A stretch of DNA of 64,000 nucleotides from Closterium sp. Naga37s-1 (lineage: Eukaryota; Streptophyta; Zygnematophyceae; Desmidiales; Closteriaceae), in contig CANJKZ010000262.1 of NCBI GenBank assembly GCA_947471745.1, positions 1,483,501 through 1,547,500 on the forward strand, given 5' to 3'. Below, piece after piece: positions 1 through 10,700 of the stretch. The translations under genes and the position numbers were made by a program. The notes beneath the pieces were generated by a model. That model was not told where the DNA came from, made no database searches, and saw only the letters and a program-made list of their open reading frames with translations. Position 1 is the first letter of the stretch; each line of letters opens with the position of its first letter.

Positions 1-854
1 AGGCGCTGGCGCTGGCGTCCGCGACCAGCGGCGGGGCGACGCGACAGTGCGCGGGACGGGGCGACCAGCGCGTGGGGCGGGTAGCACGGGGCGAGCAGTG
101 CGGGGCAGGCACCGGGCGAGCGCCTCGAAGGGCGCTGCAACGATCGCCATGGCAACGAGGGCAGCCATGGCGAAATAAAATTAACGAGGTCCTTAAGAAC
201 GGACCTGCTCTGATATCATCTCAAAGTTAAGGAGGTACTTAGGTTTAGGATGCCTAGGCTTAGGAGCCTAGGCAAGGAGGGTATCGAGTGGGTTGTGCCA
301 AAGGATAGCGAGAATGGAGGGGTTTCACTATAGAATGTTGTGAACATATAGGTGAGAGAGAGGGTGCACCACCAACTGATACAAATGCTATCTACACTAC
401 ACTACTGTAGGCAGTTATACAAAATGTATACAAACATATTTGACAATTTGGCCTCCACCCACGTCTTCGTTTGAATTTTCAAATGTCTTATTTCCCACCC
501 ACCCACCCTAGCAAAAATTGCATGTTGTCATGTGTAATGTAGGTACCATATATATATAACGAGAATGATGTAATGCCCATTTGAAACGAAGCTCGTTGCC
601 ATTGCAAACACAAGAAAGCAAGCTTTCTAAATACATTTTTTAGCACTTGGAGTCCAGTCAGCTGGAGTTGGGAACATTGTGGGAAGATGCAGTCTGCCAT
701 GACAGGCATTCACCCCTCTCTCAACATCTGCGTGTGGGATGGGAACTACAGCACATGTCGCTCTGCGCGCAGGCAATACCCTCAGGCTGGCAGGGCATGT
801 GGATGTGAGGTGTAGCAACCTGAGTGATGTCATGTGTGGCTTGCAGGAGAGCAG
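1..854. other. Intergenic, 3' flank of the trigger factor gene
   Basis: No gene is supported here. Bases 1-170 are GC-rich without a convincing reading frame, and the rest is AT-richer. Near 205-216 the plus strand reads CTGCTCTGATATCA, whose complement resembles the initiator-tRNA primer-binding site of copia elements, but no LTR pair is visible. The part next to 855 is probably 3' UTR of the minus-strand trigger factor gene. Confidence 0.5.
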
Positions 855-3800
855 TCATGATGATGCTGAGGGGGTGACGTATGTGATGGTGGCGTGTGAT
901 GCCAGCCAATCCAGCACCGTCTTCCCCTCCAACACCTCTGCCGCCTGTCATGTTGCCAAAGCGTGGGGTTGACACAGGAGTTGGAGAGATGGAGATGCAA
1001 TGGACAATGGGCAAGGGACAAGTAGCGATGAGCAACAACGAAGCACTTGCGAAGCACGTGCTGATGCACCACGTGCCATGCCTCTCACCCACCACCGCCC
1101 ACCGCAACCGCCCACCGCCAACCGCCCAATGGCATGACAGGGTGCACCCCCCCTTTACCTGTTCCCGGATGCGCTTGCCGTCAAACTCCTGGTTGAAGCG
1201 CTTAAACTCCGCCTCTGCGCTCGCCACCTCCGCCTCCAGCTCCTCCTCACTGAACTGCAGCCCCTCGAGCCGGTACACCTCCTGCACGGCCAGCGCCTGC
1301 TTGACTTGGCGCTCGATCTTGTCTCTCTGTGCACGCAGGTAGTTCTCCACCATGCCCTCCGCCATCAGCGCCGCCACCTCCTCCTTGCGCACCTTCCCCT
1401 CCGTCTGTGAAGGCACGGGGGGACAGAGGTGAGCGAGCAGTGGCAGTGTGCAGGAGTTGTTGTGCAACGGAGTGGGAGTGAGATGGGGTTATGCCGGAGC
1501 GGGCCCATGGTGAGGGATATCGAGTCGAGCACAAGTAAATGCACAATGACAGGCTAACCAGACCTAGCTCAAGCCGTTTGCCCCGCCTCACCTGCAGCTC
1601 GATGAGCTTAGCGCCGTACATCTGCCTGCCCTGCTCCTCCAACAGTGAGTTGGGCACCGCCATCTCACACACCTGCCAGCACCACCACACACCAAGATGG
1701 CTTGGGAATTATGGATCACAGAGAGAGCACCTCTGTCAATCCTCCCAAAGTTCTCACAACCTTTCTTTCTCCATGCGTACCCACTACCCCATGCAAGTCC
1801 ACCACCGTGGCCCCCAGGCACACCTCTCGCAGCCACCAGCCACCCCTCCCCCCAGGCATACCTCCCCCAGGGCGTTGACAATGGCGTTAAGGGCGGCCTG
1901 CTTGCGCTTCTGCTGCTGCTCCACCTGCCACGCCCCCGCCACCTTGCTGCGCACCTGCCAGCTCCCAAGGTGGGGGGGGGCGGATGTGGGAGGGCGCATG
2001 GGAGAGGGCGCATGTGGGAGGGCGCATGGGGGAGGGCGCATGGGAGAGGGCGCATGGGGGAGGGCGCATGGGGGAGGGCGCATGGGGGAGGGCGGATTGG
2101 TGGTGACAAAAGGGCGGCATGCAGGGGGGGTGGGGTAACGCAAAGGGTGGTGGGACACAAGCGATGCGATGTGAGGAATGGGAGAATGCAGTTGTGGCAT
2201 GTGCCAATAGCTCTGGCTCGTTGGATGGGTGACGGTGTGGCAACCGAGGGTGTGGCAGCCGGCGGCTCAGCAGCAGAGGGCACATCATCCCTGTGTCGTG
2301 TTGTACCTCATCAATGGTTGTCACTCCTGGGAGGAACTTCTCAGCGAGTTCGTCTGTCAGTTCAGGTAGTTCCCTCACAAACAGCTCCTGGCACTTCACC
2401 TGGCGGCGAGAGAAGGAGGGAGGGGAGAGGGGTGAGGAGTCCCGGGAGAGGGATGGAAGGGAAGTAGGAGCGAGAGCTGATGCGACATGGGGTGGATGCA
2501 CAACTGTGCAAGGAGCAATGCAGAGTGGTGTGGAGAGCGGTGCATTGCGGTGCAGAAGCAGTGCATGGCGGCACAAAGAGCAGCTGGCAGCGCACGCACA
2601 GTGAAGGTGGCGGGGAGGTTGCGGAGGGACTCGGTCTGCCAGGTGGGCGGGAAGGTGAGGTGGAACTCCCTCGTCTGCCCGCGCTGCATGCCGATGAGTG
2701 CGTCCACCATGCCCGGTAGCAGATACTCGCCCTCCTCCGTGTCCAGCTGGAACCCTGGCGCACACAGGAATGACAGGGGGCGGTGAAAGGGGAGAGTGGG
2801 GGAGAAGGAAATAGTGGGGGGGAAGGTGGGAGGAATGGAATGGGCAGCAGGGGTGAGGAATGTGAGGGTGGACGGATGTGGGTGGTGCTGGTGAACGAGG
2901 GGGCGATGGGGACGGAGAGTGGGGGCACATGGGGGGATGGGGGTGACGGGGTGAATCCGGGTGGAGAGACAGTGATGCGGAAGGTGCAGGGCAAGGGGAG
3001 GGGGAGGGGGAGGGGGAGGGGGAGGGGAAAAGGGGATGGGGAGGGGGAGGGGGGAACCTTTCTGAGTGGCGGAGAGGATGGGGTCGCCCTTCTGCCCGTC
3101 CGCTGTGATGCGATGTGCCTCGATGTCCACTATGGTCACATCGCCCATCTGCATGCGCGCATGCATGCACGCACACATCCACACATGGGGTTAACATCAG
3201 TAGACACACTACGTTTAGCTTTAGCAAGAGGGACAAGGGTGTGTGTGTGCATGTCCGTGTGCGCACGTGCTGGTGTGTCCATGAGCAAGCATCTGTGCAT
3301 GCGGCCATGGGTGGGCATGGGTGTGCATGGGTGCAGATGGGTGTGTGTGCATGCACGGGTGTGTGCATGCACGGGTGTGTGCATGCATGGGTGTGTGCAT
3401 GCATGGGTGTGTGCATGCACGGGTGTGTGCATGCACGGGTGTGTGCATGCACGGGTGTGTGCATGCATGGGTGTGTGCATGCATGGGTGTGTGCATGCAT
3501 GGGTGTGTGCATGCACGGGTGTGTGCATGCACGGGTGTGTGCATGCATGGGTGTGTGCATGCATGGGCATGCAGCAGCAGCGGCATGACCTTGAGGCCAG
3601 AGTCCTGCGAGATATTGAGCCGACCCATGCTCTTGAGCTGCGTGCATGTGAGTGTATGTGAGTGCATGTGAGTGCATGTGAGTGCATGTGAGTGCATGTG
3701 AGTGTATGTGTGAACATGAAGCAGCAGCACCTTGAGGCCAGAGTCCTGGGAGATATTGAGCCGACCCATGCTCTTGAGCTGCGTGCATGTGAGTGTATGT

Positions 3801-6289
3801 GAGTGCATGTGAGTGCATGTGAGTGCATGTGAGTGTATGTGAGTGCATGTGAGTGCATGTGAGTGCATGTGAGTGCATGTGAGTGCATGTGAGTGCATGT
3901 GAGTGCATGTGAGTGCATGTGAGTGTATGTGTGAACATGAAGCAGCAGCACCTTGAGGCCAGAGTCCTGGGAGATATTGAGCCGACCCATGCTCTTGAGC
4001 TGCGTGCGGATCTGCCTGTCCGCTGCTGCCTTGGCCGCCTCCTCCCCGTCGTCATCCACCTCCACCTCCACCTGCAGCGCTGCATACGGCCGCTCGCCCT
4101 TCCACTTCACTGACGGCGCCACGTCCACTGTCACCTCGTACCTGATGAAGTGGGGGACGAGGGGATGTGAGAGGGGTGGGGATGCTGGATGGTGAGGAGA
4201 TGTGATGATGATGATGAGATTGCACCAGTGAAGGGAGGAGGGGGTTGAGTGCAGGGGGAAAGATGAGGAAACGATGTGGATGGGGGTAAGAGAATGAGCA
4301 AGATAGGTAGTGTGCGGGGGAGGGAGGGAGGGAGGGAGGGAGGGAGGGAGGGAGGGAGGGAGGGAGGGAGCGGGGCTGACGAGAGGGGGCTGTCGGGTTG
4401 GAAGGCGGCAACGAGGTCGTCCACGTTGGATGTGATGTTATGTGCTCATGAGGGTGCACGAGTGAACGGAGGGGGGGGGTGAGTGGGGGTTCGATGATGG
4501 GGAGATGGAGTGGATGGGCGGAAGAGGCAGCAAGAGGGGGTTTAGGGGGCTGACGAGAGGGGGCTGTTGGGTTGGAAGGCGGCAACGAGCTCGTCCACGT
4601 TGGATGTGATGTGCTCCGAGTCCTTTAGCGCCCTCCCCGCCACCTGATGGTGTGCGTGAATGCATGCAGGGCAGCACATACACACACGCATACATGCACG
4701 CGTGCAACACATATCCGCAGCACACATTGGGTCAGACGTGGGGCATGCACACATGCATGGCATGGGGCGAGCATCAGGAGATGCAAGAGGCACAGCCCCC
4801 GTGGGGCAGAAGCAAAGGGCATTGCATCTCGCAGACATGTGGGCAACAGGTGGTCCAGGAGAGAGTGGGGCGAGCACGAGGAGTGCAGTGCGGGGATGGG
4901 CGCGAGGAGGGTAGAGAGAGGCGAGTGCGGGATGAAGGGCACACGGAGGCGACTGGGGGTGGGGGCAAGGGGGGAGAAGAGAGGGGGGCGCGCACGGAGG
5001 CGAGGGCATCGGAGAGGGTGGACTGCAGGAGGAGGTCGAGCGCCTGCAGCTTGACTGGGCGCTCCCCGTACTCGCGCACCAACAGCCACTCCGGCACCCT
5101 GTCGCCCTTCCTGAACCCCTTTATCTGCTCCACGCGAGGGGGAAGGGAGTTGGGGGAGAGAGAGGATGGCGGAGGAAAAAGCGAGTGAGTGCATGGGGTT
5201 GGAGACGGTGAGAGAGCGGCAGTGCGATGCGAATGGGGGGGCAGAGAGGAAGGGGGTGCCGGCATGGCATGCGAATGCGGTGCAGCAGTCGCACAGTAGC
5301 CTCACAATGGCGGACGGCAGCGGCATGTGATGGACCAATGCCGGTCACTGCACTGCGTGCGCTGCGAGTCACCTCACCTGAGTGGTGCGCATCAGCTCTT
5401 TAACGGTCCGCTGCCACGTGTCAGCGCAGATCGCGGCGGGCACCGTCACCGTCAGTCGAACCTGCTCACAAGGCGCCGCACGGCACGGCACGGGGTATAA
5501 GTAGGGGCGCGGTTGAGGGGACAGGGTTCTGCGCGCGCGCGTTGCCCGTGTCCGCGCTGTTGCATTCAGACCGCCACGGCGCGGGCACCTGTTCCCACTA
5601 TCGCCCTCTCGCCTCGCTCGCCCCGCCTCGCCGTGGCTCGGAGCATCTGCCTTCCCGCGTCACTGCGTGTCGCCCATCGCCTGTTGCCCACAATGCGGCA
5701 GTCAAGATCTAGCCTTTTCCAGGCAGCTACAAGCCCCGTGGCATTTCCCATGACGAGCGACGCGAGCGCTGTGGAAAACGCGAGCGCTGTGGAAAATGTG
5801 AGCGATCGCGATTGCTCTCGCGAAGGCCTGGCGCCGAGACGACAATGCCGGCATGCGAGGATACCAGCGTCGCCGCGGCAGCTAGCGCCTGCTGCGACGA
5901 GGGCCCGCGACATGGCGTGACACGCATGAGCGCGGCTACTGACGGGCGAGGGGGAATCGATCCTCCGTGCACCAAGCAGCACGGGTGCTGCCGCCACTCA
6001 CCCGCGAGTTCTCGTCCTCCTCAGACTCCGTGACCTCCACACGCGGCTTCTCCGCCTTCGCCTTTGACTTGCCGCCCCCCTCCGCTGACGCTGCCGCTAC
6101 AGCATGCCTGGCACGTTCGCCAAGGGTCGCCGAGCGGTGTAGCTGCTTTCGCCGGCAGCATTCGTGCGACTGGCGCTTTAACGGAGCGCCCAGGAACGAG
6201 CAGGCAGGTCGAGCATTGGTGGTGGCAGCAGAGGAAGAATGGATCGCAAGGGATGCGGCGGGCGCAGAGGCGAGAACCTTGGAAGCCAT
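855..6289 (-). CDS. TIG: Plastid trigger factor-like chaperone / peptidyl-prolyl isomerase, 12 exons
   Basis: This is a ribosome-associated folding chaperone, probably plastid-targeted: exon 1 begins MASKVLASAPAAS and is rich in Ser/Ala/Arg with few acidic residues until its end. Minus-strand exons, 5' to 3': 6002-6289, 5378-5461, 4996-5124, 4555-4643, 3952-4141, 3058-3148, 2600-2754, 2307-2399, 1862-1954, 1592-1672, 1159-1404 and 855-944, giving about 542 residues. Exon 3 has the ribosome-docking signature GFRKGDRVP. Exons 6-7 form the FKBP-like isomerase domain (GDVTIVDIEA ... LLPGMVDALIGM). Exons 8-12 form the helical chaperone domain, ending with VLDWLASHATITYV before the stop. All splice phases agree. 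Introns 4 and 5 contain degenerate copies of the preceding exon ends. The gene diverges from the kinase gene at 7770. Domain order matches bacterial and plant trigger factors; no domain is missing. Confidence 0.93.
1978..2095. repeat. G-rich minisatellite in trigger factor intron 8
   Basis: Imperfect tandem copies of GGGAGGGCGCATG-type units lie close to the acceptor side of the intron between exons 8 and 9. They do not copy exon sequence. Confidence 0.8.
3001..3050. repeat. GGGGGA simple repeat
   Basis: A short purine tract of (GGGGGA)n lies just inside the donor side of the intron after trigger factor exon 6. Confidence 0.8.
3336..3574. repeat. 16-bp TG/CA-rich minisatellite
   Basis: About 14 copies of a unit close to GTGTGTGCATGCACGG, with C/T variants, lie in trigger factor intron 5. 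The alternating purine/pyrimidine sequence could adopt Z-DNA. Confidence 0.85.
3590..3951 (-). repeat. Two extra copies of the 3' end of trigger factor exon 5
   Basis: The last ~57 nt of exon 5, encoding TQLKSMGRLNISQDSGLK up to its GT donor, recur at about 3730-3786 and 3590-3646. They are separated by 10-bp TGAGTGCATG minisatellite tracts. The second copy keeps the same downstream intron bases as the true junction (GTGCTGCTGCTTCATG). The most distal copy is followed by GTCATG instead. So intron 5 begins with three successive near-identical 5' splice sites. Confidence 0.9.
4317..4370. repeat. GGGA simple repeat
   Basis: A run of (GGGA)n lies in trigger factor intron 4, next to the duplicated exon 4 segment. 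Confidence 0.9.
4373..4438 (-). repeat. Partial echo of trigger factor exon 4
   Basis: A near-identical copy of the second half of exon 4, encoding HITSNVDDLVAAFQPDSPLS with two conservative changes, lies inside intron 4 and keeps the CTCTC|GTCAGC donor. It lacks the first ten codons of the true exon and a clear acceptor. It is most likely a pseudo-exon from a local tandem duplication. Confidence 0.8.
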
Positions 6290-7769
6290 GGTTGCTGATG
6301 AAAAGAGTGAAAAAGCTGATCAGGGCGGGAGATATTTTGGAAACAGTTCAAGCTCTGTACTCGTTACAAAAGTGCCTGATATCTCCAAATCACCAGACAG
6401 CTACACAGAATCAATTTATTCGGAGAAGCACGAACAAGGAGGAATATTTGTGAATGAACCATAGAGCCCTCATGGTCACCTCCGGAGGAAGAGCCAATGA
6501 AGGCATGGGATGACGTGGCAGTACCATATCACAGTGGCAACAGGCTTCCTCTGGTCATCCCAGGCCAACGTACAATTGCGTTGCACAGTGCTAATTTCGG
6601 GCAGGTTTTGGTCAATGCAAACTGGTTGGTGATCACTGTTTCGTCCCCCGAACAAAGCGAGGATTTATAGTTTCTGGAGAACTTCTGATGGGATGAATGA
6701 TGTTCGATTTTCAAAGAAAACTTATAAATGTTTTTGCGAACTGCCGTGACCTCTTGCGTTGACGCCAGGCTGGCGCTCGATTTGTTCAAATTGACATCAC
6801 GCCACGACCCGCTGAGCTGACCCCCTAGAGGCGATTCGGCCTGGTGTCGCAGCCAACAACCAGGCGAACCTCCCCCCACGTCCCCCCCAACATTCGCCAC
6901 CTGGCGCCCAACACTGAGGGCGTGTAAAATCCCCTGTGCAAGTGCGAAATCGGGGTTTGGCCGAATTTTCGTCGACCATGTGGTCGACATTTCTTTCGCG
7001 AAAGTCGACTTGGTGGCCGAATTCGAGTCGTCCAATTTTCAGCCACCATTTGCAGGTTTGCGGATTTTACAACTTTGGTGGCCAATTTGCAGGCCGGTTC
7101 GGAAAAGTTGTAAAATTTGGAGTTACTACAGTAGTTGGGAAGTGCGACGGGGTCGCACATTTAACAGCGATATTTCTCATTTTGACGATATCAAAAAATC
7201 TGTCGTTCGGCGATTACCGTGCGACGTCGTAGGCGTTTGTCGCACACTGTGTCGACTACTTGGCCGTTTTGGTGTCGACTCGGCGTCGTTTTCGTGTCGA
7301 CTTTTTAAGCGGCCATCAAATTCGTTTTTGTTTTTGCGAAATTTGCGACTGTCGCCACTAGACTTACGACTATCGCTGGCTGGTTACCTTCACAGAAACG
7401 GCCCGACGGATTGTGGCCGAATTTTTTGAGTTTCTGATTTTACACGCCCTGAGGAATCATCCGCCTCTCCCTGCAATTCAGTTCCGCCTACTGTACAGCT
7501 GTTCGCTCTGCCCCTCCCCCGCCTAACTCCCCGCCTCTATTCGCTCGCGGCCAGCTCGCTAGATCGACCGCCAGCTTGCCGCAACAGGCTCACCAGAAAG
7601 CAAGCACCCCCGCACCAACCCACCCACCAGGTTCAAGCCACCCATATGATGTGACATGAGACCTCGACATCGTGCGTTCTAGAATCTAGGAACTGTCGTC
7701 GCACAAGCTTGCTCGACTGACTAATTCACAGTGAGAGGGCGTAAATGCTCGCCTGAGTTCAGCGAAAGC
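6290..7769. other. Divergent intergenic region between trigger factor and kinase genes
   Basis: This 1.5-kb region must hold the promoters of both genes. No TATA box or other element can be assigned with confidence. It contains a MITE-like element at 6918-7449. The AT-richer part from 6300 to 6700 has no supported frame. Confidence 0.6.
6918..7449. mobile_element. PIF/Harbinger-like MITE (element 1)
   Basis: This 532-bp non-coding element has 14-bp perfect terminal inverted repeats starting GGGCGTGTAAAATC and a 3-bp TGA target duplication (6915-6917 and 7450-7452). The 13-bp terminus GGGCGTGTAAAAT is shared with the element at 51999-52415, which has a TAA duplication. TNA-type 3-bp duplications are the hallmark of PIF/Harbinger elements. 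There is no transposase. It lies in the divergent promoter region of two genes. Confidence 0.82.
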
Positions 7770-10700
7770 ATGCCCGCAGCGGCCGTCGCTGTGCTTGGGG
7801 GGAACGAATGCATTGCAGATTATCCCGCTCACTGCGCTAGCCCCCCGCACCCGGCGCGTACCGCTCGCCATAAATCCGCTTCCCGCCCGACGGGTTGCGC
7901 AGGCATTGCCGGTGGCGTGGGTACTAGCGAGACGAGAGAGGGCGGGCCAGTTATGGATGCACGAAGCGGTTGGGAATACGCAGGAGTAGGCAAGAGAGGC
8001 AGCCCGGGGTCACGAGGGATGCGCAGCGGTGAGGAGGTGAACATGAGAGGGCGGGGCGCAGTGGACATGGATGTCTTGTGGGCGGATCCAGCGGTGGGAA
8101 GGGGGGGCGGGGATAGGGATGCGCGCGCTGATAACGGCGGGGAAGGCGGGGAGTACGACGACGACGACGAGGAGCACGAGGCGCCGGCGCTGGAGCGACT
8201 GGAAGCCGTGTCGCGCCACTCGACCCCGTCGCGCTTTTCGTTGAACGCCTCGCCCGAGGTGCCTGGCGCGGGCAGGGAAAGGTCCGCTGAGGGCATTCCC
8301 CGACCGCGCACCGGAGGGCACGGCGCGCGCGGTATGCACGACGGCGCGCAGGCGCAGAGGGGCGACGGGGCGGCCAAGGTCCATCCGCGCACCCGGGCAC
8401 TGCGCGCGTCGCACCACCGCCGCTGGGCGTCGTTCGACGGTTCGAATGCCATGCTTTGGGACGGGGAAGACATCTCGCGTGCGCATTCCGCGGAGAATTC
8501 GGCGCGGTTGCCATGGGGCGGCGCGGCGGAGCAACAGCTGCAGAGCTCGCTGCACCCCGACAGCCTGCTCCGCGATCCCTCCGCGTCCGCGGTCGGCTCA
8601 GCTTGCCCAAAGCCCTCCGTGCGCCGAACGCGCACGCGACAGCAGCGACAACCGCGGGCGAACGCGAGCAGCCAGCTGCAGATGCGATCTCGATCGGACC
8701 AGCTGGGTGAGTCGGGTAACCAATCAGATGGCGAAGTTGAGGGCGGCGGCGCGTTAGCGGGCGAGGGGTCCTCGGACGACGACGAGCTATTCCGCCCCAC
8801 GCCGCCGCGCATGCTGGGCGGCGTAGGAGCGCGGTCCGGCAGGTGGGCGAGCGCGAGCAGCGGGGAGCGCGGGTCCGTGCTGGCGGCATGGCAGCAGCGC
8901 GAGCTGGCGCAGGTGGAGGAGAAACTCCGCCACGCGGGCGATGGCGGAGAGATGACGGGAGGCGCGCTGGCGGGTGCGAGTCAGGGGCGGGGAATGGATG
9001 GACTGGGGGACGAGAGGCGCAGGCTCGGCGGAGAGGCCTTGTGGGGGAGGGGGGAAGGGGAGGCCGAGGCGGAGGCGGTGGGCGCAACGGAAGGGGACGG
9101 TAGTGAGTCAACGGTCAGGGGCGCGCAGGATGGTGCGCTGGCAAGTGAGATAATGACACGTGGACTCTTGGATGATGCTGACGTGGATGCGAGGGAGAAT
9201 GGGTCGTGCAGAAAGGGCGACGCGGGAAGGTGGAGAAGGGAGCAAGGGGAAGACGGGGGTGAAGGGGAAGCGGGGGAGGATGTAGGAGGGCGGGAGGGAG
9301 GCAGTAAAGGGCTGGTGGGGGGCACAGCGGGGCAGGAGGAGGCGGAGGCGGAGACTCAAGAGGGGGAAGATGCGGAGGGGGAGGTGGGGGCGGGGGAGAG
9401 GGGGGAAGCTGACGGAGAAGATCTGGAGGTGGTGAGCAGAGTGGACGGCGCGGAGGGGGAGGGGGAAAGCGAGGCGCGCAGTGCAGAGGAGCACAAGGCG
9501 GAGGAGGGGGAAGAGCGCGAGCAGGGTGGGCATGGGGAGGGCGGGTGGCCCAAATTCCTGCGGCGCAATGCAACCGCGCAGCCGGGGGGGGCCAAGGGGG
9601 AGAGTGGGGGGGGCGGGGGAAGCCGGCTGGGGCAGCTGCTGCGCAACGGGACGTTCAAGCGCCCACAGGGGGAGGGCGAGGAGCGCCACGGCAGCCGCCT
9701 GGGACGCGTGGCCACCGCCGTGCGCGCTGGGCTCAAGTCCAGTGAGACTCGGGGGAGGGGAAGGGGAGGATGTGGGGCTTTAGACATGGGGGGAGGGGGG
9801 AGAGGTGGGTTGGCATAGGGCGTGGGGCGGAGGAGGGGGAAAGGGCGAAGGACATGGGGCATGGGGTGTGGGGTGTGTGACGGTCGGAAGTGAAGGGGGG
9901 ATTAGTGGGGTGACTGCCTCGTGCCCCTTGGTCCACCTCATCTCTTGGTCCCCCTTCCTCATCTTCTCTTCTTCTCACCAAACCACTCTCTCCCCCCCCC
10001 CCCCTCCCCGTGTGTGTGTGCTGTGTGGTTGGGTGCAGGCTCCTCCTTCAACGCGCGCAAGCATGCACAGCAACACCCACAGGAGCAGCGGCAGCAGCAG
10101 CAGCAACAGGAGCAGCAACAGTGAGAGCATGCGCCCTTGCCATGTCCCCTCTTCTCCATGGCCCCTAGCTATGCCCCTTCCGCACCTTTATGCCCAAACT
10201 GCTCCCCCGGCCACTCGTTCTTGCCTCTCTCCCTCCGCCCTGTACACCCGATTCCCCCCCACATCTCCGCCCAAGGATTCACCCCGGATATCTTCTCTCA
10301 TACGCACCCCGTTCTCCCCTCTCCCCTCTTCCCCCCTTCTCTCTTTCCCCCCCACCTTCCCCCATCCGCGCGCGCAGGGAGGGGAAGGGCTTTGAGGGGC
10401 TGGCAGCGCCCAAGCGCGTGCAGTTCCAAATGACGGAGCTGGAGGTGAGGGGGGGGGGGGAAGGGATGGGGGGAGGAGAAGAAGGGGGGTTGGGGGGAGA
10501 GAACGGGGATGGAGAGGCGCATGGGGGGAAGGATGTGCGGGGCAAGAAACATGTTAGTAGTAGTGATGGTGCCGCAAGTTGTGCTATGAGTGTCGCCATT
10601 CATGCTTCTTGCAGCCATCAGTGCTGCATGGGGTGTGTGGGTAGTGCCACTCAGCATGGCCGTCACCCCATTCCCCACCGCACATGCCCTGCCCTTGCAC

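Noticed and set aside
200..240. Copia primer-binding site and LTR remnant
   Set aside because: TGATATCAGAGCAG resembles the primer-binding site, but no TG...CA LTR, partner or internal coding sequence is visible.
7740..7769. Upstream non-ATG start for the kinase
   Set aside because: The frame extends upstream to a GTG, but a standard ATG at 7770 is available and the added residues show no conserved feature.
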